This document shows, in pieces, positions 9,701 through 16,228 of a DNA stretch of 29,975 nt. Each line of letters starts with the position of its first letter. Positions within the stretch are counted from its first letter, which is position 1. A program made the translations under genes and the position numbers. A model generated the notes under the pieces. It had not been told where the DNA came from and did not search any database. It saw only the letters and a list, made by a program, of their open reading frames with translations. Source of the DNA: JAZTZP01 sp045637525 (GTDB lineage: Bacteria > Bacillota > Clostridia > UBA1381); assembly GCA_045637525.1 (NCBI GenBank), contig JAZTZP010000034.1:1-29975 (forward strand), written 5' to 3'.

Positions 9701-10708
9701 CGGAGTTGCTCTTTCATAAAGAACAATGTCCGGCAGTTCTAAAAACTCCTTATTCTTAAGGCTTGTTAAATCAAAATCCGATTCAGGATTCTGATTTTCA
9801 AAATCATGTAAAAGCCTGAGTGCTTTTGTTTCTTCTGCCGATGAAACTTCAGAAGTATTAATAGTGAGAGGGATTAAAGTTTCATTTCTGAAATAAAAGC
9901 CTTTTATTTCATCTCCGTCAGCCGCTGTAACAGTTACGAAATTTTCAGCACTCTTTTTTACCGAAATCAGTTTTCCTGCCTTATAAACTGCCGCAATGAG
10001 TTCTCCCTCAGCAGCTTCATCGTTTACTGCAAGCGTTATATCACCACTGTCATAAATATGATTAACTTTTCCTGTTTCATCAGAAAATTCAAGCTCATAA
10101 TACCTCTCTGCTTTCAGATTTCTTACGGATATATCACGAAATGTAATCCGTATTGCATCCGTATCTGGTGTTCTTAACGGAAATTCCTCAGTCTTAACCC
10201 CATCGACAGTTACTGTTGCAGTACACTTATCCATATCAGCTTTTATAACATATTTGTGCCAGTCATCAACTCCACGGCGCGGAAGCTTTGTAATAAGCGT
10301 ACCGTTTAACGATGCCTGCCCGTATTCATGGTTTGCATTAATATTTAAACCGCTTAAGTACACGCCTGCCACATTTTTGCCGCCTGTACCTCCTATTATG
10401 GTCTGTCCTATTGCTTCATGCTTTTTTGCTTCATAGCTTATTTCCAAAATTCCGCTATTTACATTCGTAAAGGTTTTATGCGCAAATCCGTTTGCAACAC
10501 TTAGCGTATTATCTGATATAGTCATATCCGTATGCTTTTCCGGATTGTATATCGTACCGTAGTTTAGTGTACTATATGAATACATTGAATAATGCCAGCC
10601 GCTTGAAGATGAAAAATCATCTTCAAACAGCGTTATCGCATATGCTGAATTTACTAAACAACTTACTATTGCAATTATAAAAATTGTAATAATAATTATT
10701 TTCTTCAT
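6752..10708 (-). CDS. Giant secreted toroid/beta-sandwich protein, putative polysaccharide lyase with two binding modules
   Basis: This 1318-aa secreted protein has a signal peptide at about 1-24 (..VNSAYA). A LamG-like module (25-200, NHEYGQA at 126-132) and a small Ig-like domain (about 205-285) follow. An alpha-helical region (about 290-720) carries SHHNQSYDGL, with His471-Asn472-Gln473, then a beta-rich region (about 720-1090), an acidic linker (ADADSDEGMPTDEID) and a C-terminal beta-sandwich (1105-1318). Helical toroid followed by beta-sandwich is the layout of several polysaccharide lyase families, and the conserved His-Asn is suggestive. I cannot assign a CAZy family; GH activity or a non-catalytic role remain possible. 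It is a paralogue of the 903-aa protein (16229-18940). The GH105 gene in the same train implies a lyase, which supports the guess. It starts 10 bases after the 867-aa SLH gene. Confidence 0.6.
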   Translation of the reverse strand: MKKIIIITIFIIAIVSCLVNSAYAITLFEDDFSSSSGWHYSMYSYSTLNYGTIYNPEKHTDMTISDNTLSVANGFAHKTFTNVNSGILEISYEAKKHEAIGQTIIGGTGGKNVAGVYLSGLNINANHEYGQASLNGTLITKLPRRGVDDWHKYVIKADMDKCTATVTVDGVKTEEFPLRTPDTDAIRITFRDISVRNLKAERYYELEFSDETGKVNHIYDSGDITLAVNDEAAEGELIAAVYKAGKLISVKKSAENFVTVTAADGDEIKGFYFRNETLIPLTINTSEVSSAEETKALRLLHDFENQNPESDFDLTSLKNKEFLELPDIVLYERATPDDTKTFQNSNTKKNTYKEATWYSGGTKAEKSEQLLDLAAEATGTYPSGYTVSLKDQPLYSLLTGNIEAAEKAILSKSGYTFTDHTQYYLYFKYGDMLSDEVRAHLKKVIYDECFNQAQGFKWYTASVGPSVNSHHNQSYDGLVRGLMFAYAYIDDEEYKEQAAEVLSVCDDMVDKMVASTAASGYGIGDWSSPCYSAMIWSDLITLSDLLPAGDIKTKIDLLLNRVDAEVAALYHSGTSNIAGPYARSGFDLASGLNIRQNFPLMLYALTDRKNFYKNDEAIDRMFFYPLLAAYDHKIPKYLESIAFDKDYPFESKVTKIRNATKDEYLIDAGYQSQHKDSVRQAEENTSYMTDSYSLGTAPDTVWYIPGLRGQDSAFLARWKRKDEIKSLHDTPILTSYYRYNMGHEASDSVFVPIEHGLSATAQHENKAIVYSYPGKVADEKFEEGEKLAAYKNNIYNMGCSLFISHPEDTKIYYEDELIAGEEIIAEKDGMELRAKLQKLPYTAENSDGTIYLEDKRIYAAVIPLNTGGIEFRDVSFDSGNGGIIIPAYSINLYNEYNDEAKWYTYDERTAMRNGYIFEIAEKTEYESLEAFKEHIRETSFIQNEENGIWKTEYTSGSDTLSLSFDTENLYVTERKINGEAQKNVFYNVYDGETCLYPTQAKDGYYTWNKSSVYKENPDMFVSDNLIQSQRTEIKIGDCVLKNPGEAMVYVVYSPKTKTYVVGDLTAGEHSFTLKTPYGDVWIENLDVGYMMYDGNTQEIKVIKTEADADSDEGMPTDEIDEDFNDWDSMSDYSEHGWGITTSNLGGERYKLYSDEENGNKYIGLANAGGIKKTFSAPITGKAELSYDIMYQENSADSYGIVKFEGTDINGNEVIMPGMYNFSPYDTFWNGRVQVRGLDNLQLDTKIILDKGEFTTLKFIIDVENDEVEVYKISDGTEVYGGILKLSSDSDLASITSIAFMKSKSDYLYFDNIRFNIFD

Positions 10709-10718
10709 ATGACACCAC

Positions 10719-13322
10719 CTATCTGATAATTATAATCAACTGACCAATAGCATTGAACACTCTGATAAATACATTGTCACCTTTCATTATATCGCCAGCT
10801 GTTCCGAGTATTATCTCTTCATCCTCACTGTTGTAAATATATGTATACATTGCATCCTCGTTATATGCCTCTGCCAGTACCTGATCATAGAGGAAGCCTC
10901 TCAGCTTTCCATCCACAAGCATTGAGAAATAGCGCATAGTCGGATCTCCGCTGACTGCAACAACATTTCCATATGAAAAATTATTGTCTGCCCAAAGATC
11001 TTTGTTTTTTTGATAAAACTTATTCGGATCGGAGCTTCTGAATAATAATCTGAAAGTAGTAATTGTTCCGTATGAGTCAGCTACATACTGAATATAGTCG
11101 CCCTCTTCAAGATCCTCTATTTTAACAACGCCGTAGCCAAAATCCTCACTATTATCATATTCAATATTTTCCTTGACTGCCAACATGGGTTCGGTTCTTC
11201 CTGCAAAATGTATCTCATAGCAAAGCTCATCATCTTCATTAATCGTTGTTACTATTTTTTTAACAATTCCGGTATCTCCACTAGACGCACTTGATACCGT
11301 CGCACCTTGTCTCTCTATAACGGCAACTGCCGCATTTCCAAGCTCATCAAAATCATAAAAAGCAGTATTTATAGGTATGCTGTAAGTTCCTGTATATGAC
11401 GAACTTAATTTTGCCGAATACTTATTGAATTTTCCAAGTTCACTCGGAATATCAAAAAATACTGTGTCTTTCGACACCGACCATGTTTCCTTTACAGTAG
11501 CATATTGTTTTATATAGTTTCTGTACACGTAAGCAGGCGTAGTATTTCTTTTGTCGAGCGTAAAGTTTTCAATATCGTATCCTGCATAATTCTGTACTGA
11601 TGTTTTATCGGTTGCTGTCTTTAACTCCATAAGCTCGCCGTTTCCGGTGAGTTCATACATAACGAGCTGTGCTTTAACCTGATCACCGCCATCCTTTAAT
11701 GCCGCTATAAACTTATCCTCATCATAAGGCGTTCCGTTTAAAAGCACTTTATCCTTACAAGGATATGTAATATGCTCTCTGCTTGTTGTATAGAGCTTTA
11801 CAAAACTTTCTTCTGTATCGATATCAAAATATCCCCCGAACATATATGCATAGTCAGATTTCGGATTATAGTTTACTGCTACAAGTCTTCCTAAGCTGTC
11901 ACAATAATATGCCGCCCTGTCGCCCATTTCAGGCAAATCTGCATTACTGCTTAAAAGCGACGGTGCAACAGTGTACCATGTTCCGTCAAGTGAATACTTT
12001 GTTTTTCCGTCCTCTTCCATGGTTGCAACAAGAGTTCCTTTTACAAAATAATCAAGAAGCGTTATATAAACTCTTTCCTGCCCGGAAGAAGTTTCAATCT
12101 CCGCAATTTCAAGAACGTTCCATTCTACGATTGAGCTGAAATCTACGGTACGGTTTTCACCGTAAGGTCTTATTATAAGCTCTGCATTTTCCGGAATTTC
12201 ATAAATGCCCTTATCATATTTTCCGTAAATCTTCATATCGTTTGCGTTTATCGCATCAACAACATATGTGTCATACTTATTTATGAAAAGCACGTTATTT
12301 CCGTTCTTATCGGTAAGAACTGTAAGGCTGTGTGCATCCTTTAAGGTTGCCTCAAGTCCTATCGAACGGGCAGTTCCGGCATAAATCATGTTGAGTATTA
12401 CAGATGAACCATCATCTATCTTTATGCTTTTTTCTCTTCCGTCGTCATCATAGCGTAAGCTTCCGCTGTCTGCACTTATTATATTCTCCGGAGAAAGAGT
12501 TTTTACCTCGTCTGAACCTGTAGCTGTTACAAAAACCAGCGTACCTTCTTCATCCTCTGCATATGCATATACTTCATAGCCGAGTAAATCTGAGGCATTT
12601 GTTTCTCCGGCGTTATAGTTTACGCCGTCGATAAGGACAGAGTTTCTTAAAGCTCCGGCATTATCATAAATGCCGGTAATGTCGTTTGCAGTAATACGTC
12701 CTTTTATATAGGAAATATTTCTGTGATGCTTTAAGAAAGTATCTCCCGGCTCTGTTACATATTCAATGGTATCAGAACCGTTTTGCGCCGCCACTTCCGT
12801 ATGAAGCATATTAAAGAGAAGGTCATACGCTTCGCCGTATGTCATATTACCGCCTCCGGCACTTACTCCCTTTAAAATGCCCGAACTGTGTGCAATCTGC
12901 ATATAGCCTTCAACATATCCGCCCTTAGCCTTTGCTATAACGTTATATCCCAGCGCCGCAACCGTTGATTTTACCGCTTCATGATATGTTATAATATCAT
13001 TCGGGCGGAAAATTCTGTCCGGTGCATATTCAACTATTCCGAGCATAACCGCCGCATTAACGTTTGACGATTTATTAACATCCTTAAAATATGTACCCGA
13101 TGTAAATGCCGATGTTTCATAGCCGAATAAATCCACAAGGGTTGAAATAAACTCCGAACGTGTTATTTCTTTTTCTGCCGTTGATGTCGTTGCAACTTCT
13201 GCTCCGAGTGCTTTAAACAAATCTCTGTTATTTTCAAAGTTCATGCTTTCTGCGGCATGAGCCACACAAAATACCGGCAAAAAGCTCAGTACAAGAAGCA
13301 GCGAAATTATTGATTTTTTCAT
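10719..13322 (-). CDS. SLH-domain surface protein (N-terminal SLH)
   Basis: This 867-aa protein has a signal peptide (MKKSIISLLLVLSFLPVFCVAHA). Degenerate S-layer homology repeats occupy about residues 35-190: TRSEFISTLVDLFGY, FKDVNKSSNVNAAVMLGIVEY..FRPNDIITYHEAV, and IAHSSGILKG. Such repeats bind pyruvylated secondary cell-wall polymer. The remaining ~670 residues are beta-rich with many short repeats of KG-I-ANDI / VDAINANDMKIYG type, no recognisable enzyme motif, and a hydrophobic end FIRVFNAIGQLIIII. Its ATG overlaps the stop codon of the 967-aa gene by 4 bases (ATGA at 13322-13319), which suggests translational coupling and paired production. A structural surface component or polysaccharide capture protein is the best inference; I do not recognise the long C-terminal part. 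Confidence 0.75.
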   Translation of the reverse strand: MKKSIISLLLVLSFLPVFCVAHAAESMNFENNRDLFKALGAEVATTSTAEKEITRSEFISTLVDLFGYETSAFTSGTYFKDVNKSSNVNAAVMLGIVEYAPDRIFRPNDIITYHEAVKSTVAALGYNVIAKAKGGYVEGYMQIAHSSGILKGVSAGGGNMTYGEAYDLLFNMLHTEVAAQNGSDTIEYVTEPGDTFLKHHRNISYIKGRITANDITGIYDNAGALRNSVLIDGVNYNAGETNASDLLGYEVYAYAEDEEGTLVFVTATGSDEVKTLSPENIISADSGSLRYDDDGREKSIKIDDGSSVILNMIYAGTARSIGLEATLKDAHSLTVLTDKNGNNVLFINKYDTYVVDAINANDMKIYGKYDKGIYEIPENAELIIRPYGENRTVDFSSIVEWNVLEIAEIETSSGQERVYITLLDYFVKGTLVATMEEDGKTKYSLDGTWYTVAPSLLSSNADLPEMGDRAAYYCDSLGRLVAVNYNPKSDYAYMFGGYFDIDTEESFVKLYTTSREHITYPCKDKVLLNGTPYDEDKFIAALKDGGDQVKAQLVMYELTGNGELMELKTATDKTSVQNYAGYDIENFTLDKRNTTPAYVYRNYIKQYATVKETWSVSKDTVFFDIPSELGKFNKYSAKLSSSYTGTYSIPINTAFYDFDELGNAAVAVIERQGATVSSASSGDTGIVKKIVTTINEDDELCYEIHFAGRTEPMLAVKENIEYDNSEDFGYGVVKIEDLEEGDYIQYVADSYGTITTFRLLFRSSDPNKFYQKNKDLWADNNFSYGNVVAVSGDPTMRYFSMLVDGKLRGFLYDQVLAEAYNEDAMYTYIYNSEDEEIILGTAGDIMKGDNVFIRVFNAIGQLIIIIR

Positions 13323-16222
13323 TCTTCCGTTACCTCCTCTGTATTACTTAAAAGTCTTGAAATTACTGCACAGGCTTCTGCCCTTGTAGCAGTCTTTTTC
13401 GGCATAAAGCTTCCGTCTTCCATACCTGTTATAAGTCCTGTCTGATATGCTTTTATGACGTATTCAAGAGCCCATTCGCTTATATCGGCATTATCGGAAA
13501 TTAAAACGTCTGACTTTTCAACCGCACCCATTTTCTGCTCATAGGCATTAACAATAATCTTTGCCATTTCTTCACGGCTTAGCGTTCCGTTTGGTCTGAA
13601 ATTTTCTCCGTCTCCCGAAACAAGACCGTTTGTAACAGCCGCCTGAATGCATCCGCTGTACCAGTCGGATTTCTGAACATCTCCGAACATTCTTACATAT
13701 TCGCCGTCGGCAATACCTAAAGCTCTTGTTATCATAGCTGTAAACTCTGCTCTTGTTACAATGTCATCAGGCACAAATTCGCCGTCTGCCTTTCCTTTTA
13801 CAACACCTTTATCATACATACTAAGTATATTATCTTTCGCCCAATGGCTTTCAATATCGGAGAATACCGGTGGTTTTTCCTCAACGAGTTCTTCTTCCGG
13901 AATAACTGTTGCTCCCGCCTGTGAGCCTGTTATAGCCGGGGCTGATGAGCTGACGGTTCCACCGCCACCTCCGCCGCCGCCTCCGCCACCGCCGGAGCTT
14001 CCTCCGCCTGTGGGTCTTGCTATATAAATCGGTTCACTCTCTGCCGGGTTTCCTGTAAACGGCTCGCCGTCACACCCCGGAGTTACAACAAGCTTTATAT
14101 AGCTTCCTGCGTCCGACGCCTTAACAACATAGTTGAGTCCGTTTCCTATTTCAGTATATTCACCATTTATTGAAGATGATTTCCTGTAGCTGTAGGTTGT
14201 TCCTTTTTCAGCAATTCCCTTTTTCTGAGAATATGTGTATGAGCCTTTTAAAGTGCCGCCGGGAACTGCAGAACCTGTTATTTTAACGTCTGTCGCAACA
14301 GGTGCAGAATGTATCATAACGGGCTCTGTATAAGTAAATTCAGCAAGTGTTGAAAGTCCGTTTTTCGATACCGGCTTTACTCCCGCTCTTACAAACTTAT
14401 ACGCCAAATCCTCATTAAAGGATAATGCTTTCTCATTTGCTCCGTCAATCGGTGTAAATGTTCCGTCTTCCGTCTCGCTTACTTCCCATACATACTCTGT
14501 ATTTCCTTCCGGGTCGTCTATTATACTTTTATAAGTATATTTAACTTCACCGCTGCCACTCCCCGTAAATGTTCCTTCAATTTTTCCTATTTCAATTGAA
14601 ACCGGGAACAAAGAATAGTCAACAGGAAGTGTAAATATGCTCTTTTCGTCCATTTCCGTTCCGTCTATTTCTATTGTATATTCGCTGTAAGCCTTTGTAC
14701 CATCCGGGCTGAATTTGAAACTGTAAGAACCGTTTTCATTTGTCTGAGTCTGACCAAAGAAAACTACATCTTCGCCATCGCCCAAAACTCTTATATTTTT
14801 ATGAACATATGAGAGAGTTCCGGCATTTCCCGAAACGCTTACAACTGCATTTTCATAGTCAACTGTTTGTGAGTTTTCTGTTACAATATCCGATATATGA
14901 GTTACTGCATTTCCGTCTTTGTCAAATGCCGCAAACAGCGTGAGCGGATTATAATTTTCATCCGTTACAAATATATCGAATTCATAATCTTCATATGCGG
15001 TACTGAAATTTCCCGACACCGTATATTCCTTATCAATTGTAATATCCTGCTCCGTTTTATTTTTCAGTCTTCTTACTCCGTTTGCTACCTCGTAAAGAGC
15101 CGTTATTACTTTTACATCGGCAGGTGCCTTACTGTTTGTTATAATCGCACTGTAGCTTCCGTCTGATACGCTTGCATTTATAATTGAAATATTATCCTTC
15201 ATCTGAGAAACAAAAGATGCGCTTACTTCATCAGATAAAATTCTTTCATCAACAGATACAAGCCCTGCCGGAACTACTATTTTATAATTCGTAAGGCTTT
15301 CAAATCCGTAAACCGGCTTTACGCTTACTGTAAGTCCGTCATCAGACGGTGTATTATCGGTTTCAACAGTAATTCCCGTATCTGTATTTAAAAGATATAT
15401 CTGATCCGGATCTTTTAATTCTTTATTAAACTTAATATCAATCTTCTCATCAGAAAAATTTACAGCTCCGTCTTCAACCGATAAGCTTTCAACCTTTAGC
15501 GGTGTTTCAACCTGTATCTTGACATAATCAACATTCAGTCCATTTCCGGTACCCTTGTAAGCAGTAAATCCTATTCTTTTAAGCCCGTCAATTACAAATC
15601 CTTTCGGAAGATATATCGTTTGATAACCATGTGTTCCGAGATCTTCATAACCCGCTCCACTATCCAAAAAGATTTGTGATTCCATTTTTTCTGCATTAGT
15701 TATTATCTTAAGTCCTAACCAGGTAGCCGGATCAAAGTTATTTATAACCTTAAGCACTTTACCCTGTAAGCTGGCTGTACCATATGCATGATTCAAGCAT
15801 ATATTCAAGGTACGGCCTTCAAGTCTGAAATAGATATAGTTTACATGGTTAATACTACTTCCCCCATTAATACTTGCATATAATGCGACATATGAAAGCC
15901 CTACAGGATTTACTTTAGCTTCGATTGTCATATTATCATTAATAAGCTCTTCAAATACAAATCCGAAAGAAGCACCTTGAGTGGTTGAAGTTGCTTTATT
16001 CGAAAGTGTTTCACCGTCAAATACAAAATTATTCGGATATCCCGATATCGCTGACGGAGTTTTCGAATCCCCGTTTGGACCGAGGTATTTCCATACGGTC
16101 TGCGATCTTGATATATCGGAAAAATCGTCTTCAAAAGGCTCTTCATCCAGGTATGCAGCGTAGGCAGTAAAGGTACTTACTGCCATTGCTGCCGCAATTA
16201 TTGTTGATATAATTTTCTTCAA
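13319..16222 (-). CDS. SLH-anchored carbohydrate-binding protein (C-terminal triple SLH)
   Basis: This 967-aa protein has a signal peptide (cleavage near ..FTAYA, residue 22) and a LamG/CBM-like module (about 25-235, NHAYGTA at 144-150). A Big_5/SbsA-like Ig domain (about 237-330; DIKFNKELKD, LTNYKIVVPAGLVS) follows, then further Ig-like domains and a glycine-rich linker. It ends in three SLH repeats at about 790-838, 848-897 and 912-957, with the motifs TRAEFTAMITRAL, SREEMAKIIVNAY and TRAEACAVISRLL. It would be fixed to the cell wall and display the N-terminal module outward. No catalytic residues are apparent. It sits between the 903-aa gene (6-base gap) and the 867-aa SLH gene (4-base overlap), so it is likely co-translated with the latter. 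SLH identity is sure; sugar binding is inferred. Confidence 0.85.
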   Translation of the reverse strand: MKKIISTIIAAAMAVSTFTAYAAYLDEEPFEDDFSDISRSQTVWKYLGPNGDSKTPSAISGYPNNFVFDGETLSNKATSTTQGASFGFVFEELINDNMTIEAKVNPVGLSYVALYASINGGSSINHVNYIYFRLEGRTLNICLNHAYGTASLQGKVLKVINNFDPATWLGLKIITNAEKMESQIFLDSGAGYEDLGTHGYQTIYLPKGFVIDGLKRIGFTAYKGTGNGLNVDYVKIQVETPLKVESLSVEDGAVNFSDEKIDIKFNKELKDPDQIYLLNTDTGITVETDNTPSDDGLTVSVKPVYGFESLTNYKIVVPAGLVSVDERILSDEVSASFVSQMKDNISIINASVSDGSYSAIITNSKAPADVKVITALYEVANGVRRLKNKTEQDITIDKEYTVSGNFSTAYEDYEFDIFVTDENYNPLTLFAAFDKDGNAVTHISDIVTENSQTVDYENAVVSVSGNAGTLSYVHKNIRVLGDGEDVVFFGQTQTNENGSYSFKFSPDGTKAYSEYTIEIDGTEMDEKSIFTLPVDYSLFPVSIEIGKIEGTFTGSGSGEVKYTYKSIIDDPEGNTEYVWEVSETEDGTFTPIDGANEKALSFNEDLAYKFVRAGVKPVSKNGLSTLAEFTYTEPVMIHSAPVATDVKITGSAVPGGTLKGSYTYSQKKGIAEKGTTYSYRKSSSINGEYTEIGNGLNYVVKASDAGSYIKLVVTPGCDGEPFTGNPAESEPIYIARPTGGGSSGGGGGGGGGGGGTVSSSAPAITGSQAGATVIPEEELVEEKPPVFSDIESHWAKDNILSMYDKGVVKGKADGEFVPDDIVTRAEFTAMITRALGIADGEYVRMFGDVQKSDWYSGCIQAAVTNGLVSGDGENFRPNGTLSREEMAKIIVNAYEQKMGAVEKSDVLISDNADISEWALEYVIKAYQTGLITGMEDGSFMPKKTATRAEACAVISRLLSNTEEVTEE
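13958..13993 (-). repeat. Poly-glycine linker tract (12 Gly codons)
   Basis: Thirty-six bases encode twelve consecutive glycines, using mixed GGC/GGT/GGA codons, preceded by TGGGSS. The tract joins the Ig-like part of the 967-aa protein to its SLH anchor and should be a flexible spacer. The GC-rich trinucleotide run contrasts with the AT-rich surroundings and may vary in length between strains. Confidence 0.8.
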
Positions 16223-16228
16223 TATAAT

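Noticed and set aside
13761..14027. Proline-rich plus-strand frame
   Set aside because: The proline run is simply the complement of the poly-glycine linker of the 967-aa SLH protein.
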